From contig DLMW01000030.1 in the NCBI GenBank assembly GCA_002478245.1, positions 1-7,651 of the forward strand: a DNA stretch of 7,651 nucleotides. The letters run 5' to 3'. Origin of the DNA: a bacterium UBP18_UBA7526 (GTDB lineage: Bacteria > UBP18 > UBA7526). Shown one piece after another: positions 1 through 6,423 of the stretch. Below the pieces are notes generated by a model, which saw only the letters and a program-made list of their open reading frames with translations, did no database searches and was not told the DNA's origin. Within the stretch, counting starts at the first letter, position 1; each line of letters opens with the position of its first letter. The position numbers and the translations under genes were made by a program.

Positions 1-145
1 TAAAAGCTTCATCAAAGGCTCGGTAATTATCTACGATCCCCTTCTGACTATAGAGATAGAAAGGGGTTCCGACTTCTTTGGCAACATCTTCTATCCTTAC
101 TCCCTCACAGTAGAGATCGTTTTTTTTATAATCAAATGTCCCCAT
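1..145 (-). CDS. lysA: Diaminopimelate decarboxylase, N-terminal 48 codons (partial)
   Basis: The gene starts at an ATG read from position 145 and runs off the left edge after 48 codons. LysA is the PLP enzyme that decarboxylates meso-diaminopimelate to L-lysine in the cytoplasm, the last step of lysine synthesis. The visible N-terminus begins MGTFDYKKNDLYCEGV and continues through VAKEVGTPFYLYSQ. The segment TPFYLYS matches the conserved start of the alanine-racemase-like barrel in the LysA family. The PLP lysine and the C-terminal domain lie outside the window. The ribosome site is weak: a GAGGTG lies about 13 nt upstream, and a TTG seven codons upstream is the only other in-frame start before a stop. 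It follows argH by 115 bp in the same direction and is probably the next gene of the operon. Related PLP decarboxylases, such as carboxynorspermidine decarboxylase, cannot be fully excluded from 48 residues, but the N-terminus fits LysA best. Confidence 0.85.
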   Translation of the reverse strand, partial: MGTFDYKKNDLYCEGVRIEDVAKEVGTPFYLYSQKGIVDNYRAFDEAF

Positions 146-194
146 TTTATTATCTCTACACCTCAATCAATAACCAGATTGCGGACAAGACGGG

Positions 195-242
195 ATCCTC
201 GAAAATCTAACCTCATCCCTCCTCTTCGGAGATTTTCGGGAT
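195..242 (-). repeat. Hairpin in the argH-lysA spacer
   Basis: In the 115 bp between argH and lysA, CGAAAATCT at 200-208 is matched by its exact reverse complement at 230-238. The stem continues outward through ATCC (195-198) and GGAT (239-242) across one bulged base at 199, giving 13 pairs around a 21-nt purine-rich loop in the transcript. No T-run follows, so it is not a standard terminator. It may be an RNA processing or stability element, or an intergenic repeat. The rest of the spacer shows nothing recognisable. Confidence 0.55.
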
Positions 243-260
243 TTGGTCATTGTATCTTGG

Positions 261-1598
261 TTATTTCCTGAGAGTCTCTTTCCCCTGGGCGATGAGCCTC
301 TTTACACTCTCCTTGGCCGTTCCTCCCAGGGACTTTCGGCTAGCGATGCCTGCCTCTACCTTTATAGTATCAAAGACATCGGAAGCGAATAATTTGGAAT
401 AAGCCTTAAAATCTTTTAAGGTTAAATCGGTCAAATCCTTCTTCTTCTTAATAGTTTCTTTCACTAGATTACTCACTATTCTATGTGCCTTCCGGAAAGG
501 CAGACCCTTCTTTACTAAATAGTCTGCCAAATCGGTAGCCGGAGAGAAGTCGCCTTCCAAAGAGGCAAGCATCCTCTTCTTATCTATCTTCAGGGTAGCG
601 AGCATCTGGGCAGAGAGGGATAGAGAACCTTTGAGGGTATCTACCGCATCGAATAGAGGGACTTTATCCTCCTGCATGTCCCGATTATAGGCTAAGGGTA
701 AAGACTTCATAGTGGTTAGTAGGCTCATCAGATCCCCATAGACCCTTCCTGTCTTCCCCCTTATTAACTCACAGACATCGGGATTTTTCTTCTGGGGCAT
801 GATGGAGGAACCAGTAGTAAAGGCATCGGCAAGTTCGATAAAACCGAACTCCTTACTTGAGAAAAGAATAAGCTCCTCACTCAACCTTGAAAGATGCATC
901 ATAATCAAAGAGGCATCGGCTAAGAACTCAATGATGAAGTCCCTATCTGAAACAGCATCCATGCTACTCGGGACTACTCTGGGAAAGCCTAAGAGTCGGG
1001 CGGTATATTCCCGATCGATTGCATAGGAGGTTCCTGCCAGGGCTGCCGCTCCTAAAGGAGAGAGATTCACCCGATCAAAGGTATTCAAAAGCCTCTCCCA
1101 GTCCCTATCGAGCATGAAGAAGTAGGCCATTATCCAGTGAGAGAATAGTAGAGGCTGGGCATGCTGTAAGTGGGTATATCCAGGCATAATGATATCTATA
1201 TTCTTCTCCGCCACTTTGAGGATGCTCTTCTGCAGATTCCTGATTAACTGGGCAATCTCCTTTATCTCATCCTTTAAATACAGGCGCATATCTAAGGCGA
1301 TCTGGTCGTTCCGGCTCCGGGCGGTATGAAGTTTTGCTCCTATATCCCCAATCTTCTCTATGAGCCTTCGCTCAATGTGGGTATGGATATCCTCTAAAGA
1401 AGGATGAAACTTAAATTTTCCACTCCCTATCTCTTTCTCAATCTCCTTCAGGGCCTTAATGATCTTCTTCCCTTCAGAATCAGCAATGATCTTACACTTA
1501 GCAAGCATCTTGGTATGGGCGATGGAGCCCTGAATGTCATACCGATAGAGCCTCCTATCAAAGGAGATGGACTCTAAGAATTCTTCTACCGTCTTCAT
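261..1598 (-). CDS. argH: Argininosuccinate lyase
   Basis: ArgH splits argininosuccinate into arginine and fumarate, the last step of arginine synthesis; it is a cytoplasmic homotetramer of the fumarase/aspartase superfamily. With the start at 1598 the protein has 445 residues. It carries TARSRNDQ at about 92-99, GYTHLQHAQP at 140-149 with the catalytic histidine, and the superfamily signature GSSIMPQKKNPD at about 263-274. The start is chosen because a strong GGAGG site lies 8 nt upstream. The reading frame stays open 13 codons further to 1637, but those codons lie in a repeat and in the ribosome site. The usual N-terminal (K)LWGGRF motif is missing: the protein begins MKTVEEFLESISFDRRL. Ser10 and Asp14 appear to match the substrate-contacting Ser29/Asp33 of delta-crystallin. 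Most family members are about 455-470 residues. It sits between argG and lysA. The assignment is secure; the short N-terminus is the only oddity. Confidence 0.96.
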   Translation of the reverse strand: MKTVEEFLESISFDRRLYRYDIQGSIAHTKMLAKCKIIADSEGKKIIKALKEIEKEIGSGKFKFHPSLEDIHTHIERRLIEKIGDIGAKLHTARSRNDQIALDMRLYLKDEIKEIAQLIRNLQKSILKVAEKNIDIIMPGYTHLQHAQPLLFSHWIMAYFFMLDRDWERLLNTFDRVNLSPLGAAALAGTSYAIDREYTARLLGFPRVVPSSMDAVSDRDFIIEFLADASLIMMHLSRLSEELILFSSKEFGFIELADAFTTGSSIMPQKKNPDVCELIRGKTGRVYGDLMSLLTTMKSLPLAYNRDMQEDKVPLFDAVDTLKGSLSLSAQMLATLKIDKKRMLASLEGDFSPATDLADYLVKKGLPFRKAHRIVSNLVKETIKKKKDLTDLTLKDFKAYSKLFASDVFDTIKVEAGIASRKSLGGTAKESVKRLIAQGKETLRK

Positions 1599-1606
1599 CC
1601 CATTAG

Positions 1607-1614
1607 ACCTCCTT
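1607..1614 (-). promoter_or_regulatory. Strong ribosome binding site that sets the argH start
   Basis: AAGGAGGT on the minus strand is close to a perfect anti-16S match. It lies 8 nt before the ATG at 1598. A second ATG at 1603 also falls in the spacer, but it is out of frame and reads Met-Gly-stop, its TGA overlapping the argH ATG. This site argues against the longer frame beginning at 1637. Confidence 0.85.
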
Positions 1615-1681
1615 ATTTTGAGCGAAGCGAAAAACAAGGTTCTGCCCGTAGGGCAGATTCTTATTTTATGAGCGAAGCGAA
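1613..1681. repeat. Direct repeats flanking a short perfect hairpin
   Basis: GAGCGAAGCGAA occurs at 1620-1631 and again at 1670-1681, exactly 50 bp apart, each preceded by TTATTTT. Between them TCTGCCC (1641-1647) and GGGCAGA (1651-1657) form a perfect 7-bp hairpin with a 3-nt loop. The block abuts the argH ribosome site. The arrangement looks like an intergenic repeat unit rather than coding DNA. Read through in the argH frame, it would add 13 unconserved residues to the protein. Confidence 0.6.
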
Positions 1682-1740
1682 TAAAGTTAATAACTTCGTA
1701 TCTATGGGGCTTGGCTCATTTTAAAAAATTCTCCAACTTT

Positions 1741-1772
1741 ATCCCGTTAGATATAGAAAGGCCTAACGGGAT
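1741..1772 (-). repeat. Perfect 10-bp inverted repeat just after argG
   Basis: ATCCCGTTAG at 1741-1750 and CTAACGGGAT at 1763-1772 are exact reverse complements around a 12-nt spacer, beginning 5 bp beyond the argG stop codon. In the transcript this is a 10-bp hairpin. A run of six T follows only about 15 nt later, so a classical terminator is doubtful. A weak terminator, a processing site or a mobile intergenic repeat are all possible. The 13-nt palindrome AAGTTATTAACTT lies further on, at 1684-1696. Confidence 0.6.
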
Positions 1773-1777
1773 TCATG

Positions 1778-3004
1778 CTATTTCTCCTTTACCACCTTTG
1801 GCGGTGGCGCTATCTTTGCCTGTACCTTTAGAGGAAGACCCAGGATTTCGATGAAGCCCTTGGCTAATTTCTGATCAAAGATATCCCCTTTTCCATAGGT
1901 AGCTAAGGCCTGACTATAGAGAGAATAGGGGGACTTTCGACCAACGACGATACAATCTCCCTTATAGAGCTTGAGCCTCACGGTTCCTGTGACATTCTCC
2001 TGGGTCTTTTCAATAAAAGCATCCAGGGCCCTCTTCAAAGGAGAGTGCCACATCCCGTTATAGATGAGTTCGCTATACTTCTTATCTACCATTGCTTTGA
2101 ACTCTAATGTCTGGTGGGTCAGGGTCAAGTTTTCCATCTCCTTGTGAGCCAGATAGAGAATCCTTCCTGCTGGTGCCTCATATATCTCCCTTGACTTTAT
2201 CCCTACTACCCGGGATTCGATATGATCTACACGACCGACCCCATTCGCCCCCCCAATCTCATTCAGTTTGGCGATCAGATCTACTGGTTTATACTCCCTA
2301 CCATCTATCTTCTTGGGAACCCCATTCTCAAGATAAATTTCTAAATAGGTAGGTTCATCCGGAGCTTTCTCTGGTGAGGTAGTCAACTGGTAGATCTCCT
2401 CAGGCGGTTCGGCCCAGGGATCCTCCAGGACACCACATTCAATGGAGACCCCCCAGAGATTCTTATCAATACTATAAGGGCTCTCTTTAGTTGTCTTTAA
2501 AGGAACGTTAAGCTTCTTGGCATAATCCAATTCCTCTTCCCTGGTCTTGAGTTCCCACTCCCTTACTGGAGCAAGGACCTTCGTATCTGGGGCTAAAGCA
2601 GCGATAGAGATCTCGAAGCGTACCTGATCATTCCCCTTACCAGTACAGCCGTGGGCAACCGCATCCGCCTTCTCTTCCTTGGCCACCTCTACTAATGATT
2701 CTGCGATCAATGGTCGGGATAGGGCAGTGGCCAGTAGATACTTATCCTCATAGATGGCATTGGCACATAATCCCTTAAAAACAAAGTCCCTTACAAACTT
2801 CTCTTTTAAATCCTTTACTATCACCTTCTCCGCCCCGATCTTAGTTGCCCTCTCTTTGGCATCCGCTAAGTCCTCTCCCTGTCCCAAGTCAGCCAGAAGA
2901 GCGATTACCGGAACCTTATACCTCTCCTTTAGCCATCTTAGGATTACCGAGGTATCCAGCCCTCCAGAATATGCCAGAACAATCTTCTTAATTCTATTTG
3001 CCAT
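1778..3004 (-). CDS. argG: Argininosuccinate synthase
   Basis: ArgG joins citrulline and aspartate with ATP to give argininosuccinate, AMP and pyrophosphate in the cytoplasm. The 408-residue protein has normal family length. The N-terminal PP-loop ATP site is AYSGGLDTS at residues 11-19. HGCTGKGNDQVRFE at 118-131 is the nucleotide and citrulline/aspartate-binding signature, YSIDKNLWG lies at 177-185, and GVGRVDHIESRVVGIKSRE leads to EAPAG at about 276-280. A GGAGG site 5 nt before the ATG supports the start. It lies 71 bp after argF and 179 bp before argH in the same direction, as expected of a biosynthetic operon. The C-terminal tail (APPPKVVKEK) is variable in the family. Nothing suggests damage or transfer; the assignment is secure. 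Confidence 0.98.
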   Translation of the reverse strand: MANRIKKIVLAYSGGLDTSVILRWLKERYKVPVIALLADLGQGEDLADAKERATKIGAEKVIVKDLKEKFVRDFVFKGLCANAIYEDKYLLATALSRPLIAESLVEVAKEEKADAVAHGCTGKGNDQVRFEISIAALAPDTKVLAPVREWELKTREEELDYAKKLNVPLKTTKESPYSIDKNLWGVSIECGVLEDPWAEPPEEIYQLTTSPEKAPDEPTYLEIYLENGVPKKIDGREYKPVDLIAKLNEIGGANGVGRVDHIESRVVGIKSREIYEAPAGRILYLAHKEMENLTLTHQTLEFKAMVDKKYSELIYNGMWHSPLKRALDAFIEKTQENVTGTVRLKLYKGDCIVVGRKSPYSLYSQALATYGKGDIFDQKLAKGFIEILGLPLKVQAKIAPPPKVVKEK

Positions 3005-3075
3005 TTATTCCTCCGCTTCAGGCTACAAACCACAAGCCTAAAAGCCTGCGACTTGAAGCCTGTAACCTATATTAC
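3005..3075. repeat. argF-argG spacer with AAGCCT repeats
   Basis: The 71-bp spacer holds AAGCCT three times on the plus strand, at 3034-3039, 3042-3047 and 3056-3061. GCTTCA (3015-3020) is the reverse complement of TGAAGC (3054-3059), and CAGGCT (3019-3024) of AGCCTG (3043-3048), so the transcript can form an imperfect hairpin. The argG ribosome site is at 3010-3014. No terminator or promoter was recognised. Confidence 0.4.
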
Positions 3076-4002
3076 TCACTCGCCAAGCAGTAACACAAGT
3101 ATTGCTTTCTGAACATGGAGCCTGTTCTCTGCCTGATCGAAGACTACGGAATGTGGTCCATCCATCACCCCATCGGTAATCTCCTCCCCCCGATGGGCAG
3201 GGAGGCAGTGCATGACAATAACATCCTTCTTCGCCTTTCCCACCAGTTCCTCGTTCACCTGATAGGGATAGAAGATGTTCCTCCTTTCTATAGCCTCTTC
3301 CTCCTTCCCCATACTTGCCCAGACATCGGTATAGATGACATCGGCATCCTTCACCGCTAGAGATGGGTCTTCAAGGATATTTATCTTCGCTCCACTTATC
3401 AGGGCCTCACCACTCGCTCTCGCCACCACGGTCTCATTCGGTTGATGGCGGGCGGGACAGGCAAGGGAGAGTTCCATCCCCATCTTTGCCGCCCCATAGC
3501 ACCAGGAGTTGGCCACATTATTCCCATCACCGACATAGGCTACCTTCAGTCTCCTGAGCCTTCCTTTCTTCTCCCTAATGGTATAGAGGTCGGATAGTAC
3601 CTGACAGGGATGGAGGAGGTCGGATAGGCCATTTATTACCGGGATGGTAGCATACTTTGCTAAATCCTCCACATCCTGATGGTCATAGGTTCTGATCATT
3701 ATCCCATCCACATAGCGGGATAGGGTAAGTGCTGTATCCTTAATCGTCTCTCCCCTACGCAGTTGCAGATCCTGAGCACTTAAGAAGAGGGCATATCCTC
3801 CCAACTGGTACATTCCCACCTCGAAGGAGACCCTGGTCCTGGTAGAGGGCTTCTGAAAGATCATGGCCAATGTCTTATCCAATAATAGAAGATGCTCCTT
3901 CCTCCTCTTGTGCAATTTCTTCAGTCTCCGCGTCACTTTGAATATCTGATTGATCTCCTTCGGTGTCAGAGCAGCGATAGAGATTAGATCTTTACGTTTC
4001 AC
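3076..4002 (-). CDS. argF: Ornithine carbamoyltransferase
   Basis: ArgF transfers the carbamoyl group from carbamoyl phosphate to ornithine, forming citrulline in the cytoplasm; the family is usually trimeric. The 308-residue protein has normal length. STRTR at 53-57 is the carbamoyl-phosphate loop. HPCQ at 131-134, DGNNVANS at 159-166, DVWASMG at 226-232 (the SMG loop that closes over ornithine) and HCLPAHRGEEI at 265-275 with the catalytic cysteine follow in order, then FDQAENR near the end. The DVWASMG and HCLPAHRGEE motifs fit ornithine rather than aspartate or N-acetylornithine carbamoyltransferases. The start codon is GTG, with GGAGG 5 nt upstream. Between it and argD lies a 206-bp palindromic element, so its translation is not coupled to argD. 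An anabolic role is inferred from the arg operon; catabolic use cannot be told from sequence alone. Confidence 0.97.
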   Translation of the reverse strand: MKRKDLISIAALTPKEINQIFKVTRRLKKLHKRRKEHLLLLDKTLAMIFQKPSTRTRVSFEVGMYQLGGYALFLSAQDLQLRRGETIKDTALTLSRYVDGIMIRTYDHQDVEDLAKYATIPVINGLSDLLHPCQVLSDLYTIREKKGRLRRLKVAYVGDGNNVANSWCYGAAKMGMELSLACPARHQPNETVVARASGEALISGAKINILEDPSLAVKDADVIYTDVWASMGKEEEAIERRNIFYPYQVNEELVGKAKKDVIVMHCLPAHRGEEITDGVMDGPHSVVFDQAENRLHVQKAILVLLLGE

Positions 4003-4021
4003 TTTAACCTCCCTATCGGTC

Positions 4022-4220
4022 AGTTTAGTTTACAGTAACCAGCGAACAGTAACCAGAATAATTAAATCCTAAACAAATCCTAAATTTAAAACTCAAATGT
4101 TCAAGACTGTTTTGATTATTTGGATTTTGGTCATTTGAAATTATTTCGGATTTCGTGCTTAGGATTTCGAATTTGATGCTTGGTGCTTGTAATTTTACTG
4201 TAAACTGGTTACTGGTTACT
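4022..4220. repeat. Palindromic intergenic element with 12-bp terminal inverted repeats
   Basis: AGTTTACAGTAA at 4027-4038 is exactly inverted at 4195-4206. Inside it, a second imperfect pair of arms spans about 4060-4099 and 4132-4173, sharing AAATCC and CAAATG blocks. The transcript can therefore fold into one long AT-rich hairpin with a loop of about 32 nt. The ends carry iterated CAGTAACCAG-type units. On the argD side the element reads into the gene: the last three codons (Ser-Asn-Gln) and the TAA stop lie in the repeat. A 67-codon open frame crosses it but looks like no known protein. It resembles MITE-like or REP-like intergenic repeats; whether it moves is unknown. Confidence 0.7.
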
Positions 4221-5393
4221 TCTTTCAAATACTCCGTCTAAGACAGTGATTACTCTATCCACTTCTTCTTTGGTCACGATTAGGGGCGGCAAAAACCTCA
4301 AGACCCTATCCACAGTGCAGTTGATGAGGATCCCTTTCTCCTGACACTTGGTAACGATATCCTCCCCGGCAAATTCTAATTCCACACCGATCATCAGACC
4401 TTTTCCGCGCACACCTTTGATAAAAGAGTATCTCTTTTGAAGTCCTTTCAATCTCTCTATAAAGTAATCGCCTACCCGGACAGCATTTTCTATTAATCTC
4501 TCCTCCAAGATGGCTTTAATTGCGGCGCAGGCGGCACTACAGGCAAGAGGATTCCCTCCAAAAGTGGAGGCATGGTCACCAAAAGAGAAATAAGAGGCGA
4601 TCCTATCTTTGGTGATCATGGCCCCGATGGGAAAGCCTCCTCCCAGGCTCTTGGCCAGGGTCATGATATCTGGCTCTATCCCATAGTGCTCATAACAGAA
4701 TAGCCTTCCCGTCCTCCCCATCCCACACTGGATCTCATCCAGAATAAGCAAAAGGTCATTCTCGTCACATAACCTGCGAATGCCCTTTAGATATTTATCC
4801 TTAGCAACATTTATTCCCCCTTCTCCCTGAATGGGTTCTAACATGATGGCCACGGTGCGATTGCTAATGGTTTTTTTTACCTTCTCTAAATCATTGAAGG
4901 GAATAATCTTAAATCCAGGAACTAAGGGAGCGTAGCCTTTCCGATACTTCTTTTGCCCAGTAGCAGTTAAGGTAGCCAGCGTCCTTCCATGGAAGGAGCC
5001 CTCCATAGAGATTATCTCATACCTCTCTCCCTTTCCATACTTTCGGGAGAGTTTTAGGGCTGCCTCATTGGCCTCTGCCCCACTATTACAGAAGAAGGAC
5101 TTATCCCCAAAGGAGTTCTCTGCCAATAGTTTTGCCAACCTTACTTGGGGCTCGATATAGTAGAGATTTGAGATATGTATTAGCCGGGTGACTTGCCTCT
5201 GAATGGCGGCTACTACCTTGGGATGGCAGTGGCCCAATCCATTAACCGCAATCCCGGCCACAAAGTCTAGATACTCTCTCCCTTCACTATCCCAGACCCT
5301 CGTCCCCTTTCCTTTGACCAGGACTAAAGGAGCCCTCTTATAGGTATGGATAACGTATTTCTCGTCTAAACTTCTTACCTCTTCTATCCTCAC
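4209..5393 (-). CDS. argD: Acetylornithine / succinyldiaminopimelate aminotransferase
   Basis: ArgD is a cytoplasmic class-III, PLP-dependent aminotransferase that makes N-acetylornithine from N-acetylglutamate semialdehyde using glutamate. Many ArgD enzymes also transaminate succinyl-amino-ketopimelate in the lysine pathway. The 394-residue protein has NSGAEANE at 103-110, SFHGRT at 133-138, EPIQGEGG at 186-193, LDEIQCGMGRTG at 218-229 with the PLP-contacting aspartate, AKSLGGGFPIGA at 247-258 with the Schiff-base Lys248, STFGGNP at 276-282 and FLPPL at 368-372. The start is GTG in a GTGA overlap with the argB stop, so the two are probably translationally coupled. The last residues SNQ and the stop codon come from a repeat element that begins here, so the native C-terminus may have been slightly altered. 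Ornithine or GABA aminotransferase is possible by fold, but the operon position argues for ArgD. Confidence 0.95.
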   Translation of the reverse strand: MRIEEVRSLDEKYVIHTYKRAPLVLVKGKGTRVWDSEGREYLDFVAGIAVNGLGHCHPKVVAAIQRQVTRLIHISNLYYIEPQVRLAKLLAENSFGDKSFFCNSGAEANEAALKLSRKYGKGERYEIISMEGSFHGRTLATLTATGQKKYRKGYAPLVPGFKIIPFNDLEKVKKTISNRTVAIMLEPIQGEGGINVAKDKYLKGIRRLCDENDLLLILDEIQCGMGRTGRLFCYEHYGIEPDIMTLAKSLGGGFPIGAMITKDRIASYFSFGDHASTFGGNPLACSAACAAIKAILEERLIENAVRVGDYFIERLKGLQKRYSFIKGVRGKGLMIGVELEFAGEDIVTKCQEKGILINCTVDRVLRFLPPLIVTKEEVDRVITVLDGVFERSNQ

Positions 5394-6241
5394 TTCACAA
5401 TCTCTGTTCCGATTCCTTTGTCAGTATAGATCTCTAAAAGTAGGGAATGGGGGATGCGACCATCGATGATGTGGGTCTTGGCTACCCCGGCCGAAAGGGC
5501 CCGAATGCAGGCCTTCACCTTGGGAATCATCCCGGCCGAGATGAACCCCTTCTCTATCAACCTCTGAGCATCCTTAATCTTCAGAGTAGACAGAAGGGTC
5601 TTGCCCTTATAGATTCCCTTGACATCAGTAAGTAGAACCAATTTGTGGGCTTTTAGGGCAGAGGCGATCTCTCCCGCAACCAGATCGGCATTTATATTGT
5701 AGGTATGACCATCCCGGCCCACTCCTATGGGAGAGATGACGGGAATGAAGTCCTGCCTCCCTAAGACATCTATGATGCCTGGATTAATGGACTCCACCTC
5801 TCCCACATAACCCATATCTTCACCCTTTTCACCTAAAAGCTTCCTTGCCCGGATGAGGTTCCCATCCTTTCCAGAAAGTCCAGCAGCATTCCCTCCATTC
5901 TCGTTGATTAGTTTTACGATCTCGGAGTTTATCTTTCCATCCAAGACCATCTCTGCCAATTCCATCGTCTCCTTATCCGTAATCCTCAAGCCCTTCCGGA
6001 ACTCTGGCTTCTTGCCCAGTCTCTTCATAAGCTCGGAGATCTGGGCCCCTCCTCCATGGACCACGACCGGATGCATGCCCACATACTCCATGAAGATGAT
6101 ATCCTGGATGACACTTTGCTTCAGATCCTCCTGGACCATGGCGCTTCCCCCATATTTAATGACCACGGTCTTATCATAGAAGGATTTAATATAGGGTAGA
6201 GCCTCCATCAAAACCCTAGCTTTCTTAATCGCCTCTTTCAT
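5390..6241 (-). CDS. argB: Acetylglutamate kinase, arginine-sensitive type
   Basis: ArgB phosphorylates N-acetylglutamate with ATP, the second step of arginine synthesis and the usual control point. The 283-residue protein is a complete amino-acid-kinase fold: IKYGGSAM at 28-35 with the phosphate-binding lysine, VHGGG at 61-65, GLSGKDG at 121-127, NINADLVA at 182-189, TDVKGIY at 205-211 and GMIPKVKAC at 237-245. An N-terminal helix (about residues 1-22, ending ALPYIKSFYDK) precedes the first strand. In characterised enzymes this extension links dimers into hexamers that are inhibited by arginine, so feedback inhibition is inferred here. The ribosome site before the ATG at 6241 is weak (GTGGTG, about 5 nt away), and an in-frame TGA six codons upstream limits other starts. 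It is the first protein gene of the arg block, 87 bp after tRNA-Glu. argC and argJ, often adjacent in other genomes, are absent. Confidence 0.97.
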   Translation of the reverse strand: MKEAIKKARVLMEALPYIKSFYDKTVVIKYGGSAMVQEDLKQSVIQDIIFMEYVGMHPVVVHGGGAQISELMKRLGKKPEFRKGLRITDKETMELAEMVLDGKINSEIVKLINENGGNAAGLSGKDGNLIRARKLLGEKGEDMGYVGEVESINPGIIDVLGRQDFIPVISPIGVGRDGHTYNINADLVAGEIASALKAHKLVLLTDVKGIYKGKTLLSTLKIKDAQRLIEKGFISAGMIPKVKACIRALSAGVAKTHIIDGRIPHSLLLEIYTDKGIGTEIVK

Positions 6242-6328
6242 CTTTACACCACTGATTCAGCGGTTCAGAGCACGGCCTTGAATTCGGTGTTCGAAGACTC
6301 CCAACTCCGAACTAATTTATCCGCGTAT
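6242..6328. other. Spacer between tRNA-Glu and argB
   Basis: This 87-bp spacer should hold any arg-specific leader, but I see no convincing promoter, ARG box or riboswitch. It contains short iterations (TTCAG at 6256-6260 and 6264-6268) and a weak inverted pair, TTCGG at 6283-6287 with CCGAA at 6307-6311. The tRNAs and the arg genes may be one transcript from the promoter upstream of tRNA-Gln; that is inference. Confidence 0.35.
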
Positions 6329-6406
6329 TGGTAGCGCGTACGGGATTCGAACCCGTGATCTCTGCCTTGAGAGGGCAGCGTCTTAAACCAACTAGACTAA
6401 CGCGCC
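6329..6406 (-). tRNA. tRNA-Glu (anticodon CUC)
   Basis: The 78-nt gene folds as a complete cloverleaf with encoded CCA. The acceptor stem is GGCGCGT with ACGCGCT. The D-arm is GTCT/AGAC with GG in the loop. The anticodon stem is CTGCC/GGCAG around the loop CTCTCAA, anticodon CTC at 6369-6371, reading GAG. The variable loop has five bases and the T-arm is ACGGG-TTCGAAT-CCCGT. The first acceptor pair is G1.U72 rather than the common G1-C72, and position 73 is A. A tRNA-Glu-like fragment lies 17 nt upstream. It is oriented with gltX, whose product charges it. Confidence 0.96.
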
Positions 6407-6423
6407 ATCTTGGCGTCCGCCTA

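Noticed and set aside
164..217. 17-codon frame (begins MRLDFRGSR) between argH and lysA
   Set aside because: GGAGG is only about one base from its ATG, too close for normal initiation, and the frame overlaps the hairpin. It is more likely chance than a leader peptide.
799..1026. Plus-strand open frame inside argH (and similar ones inside argG, argF, argB and gltX)
   Set aside because: They are antisense to well-supported conserved genes, have no family motifs, and reflect the pyrimidine-rich complement of purine-rich coding strands.
1599..1637. Longer argH reading frame starting at 1637
   Set aside because: The extra 13 residues come from the GAGCGAAGCGAA repeat and the ribosome site itself, lack a ribosome site of their own, and do not restore the LWGGRF motif.
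1725..1772. Intrinsic terminator after argG
   Set aside because: The hairpin is good, but the T-run begins about 15 nt after the stem rather than directly after it, and argH follows in the same direction.
1613..1772. CRISPR-like repeat array in the argG-argH spacer
   Set aside because: There are only two copies of a 12-bp repeat, with no regular spacers and no cas genes in the window.
4025..4228. 67-codon open frame on the minus strand between argD and argF
   Set aside because: It lies almost wholly inside the palindromic element, overlaps the argD end, and its translation is low-complexity with no recognisable domain. It is best explained as an open frame by chance in repeat DNA.
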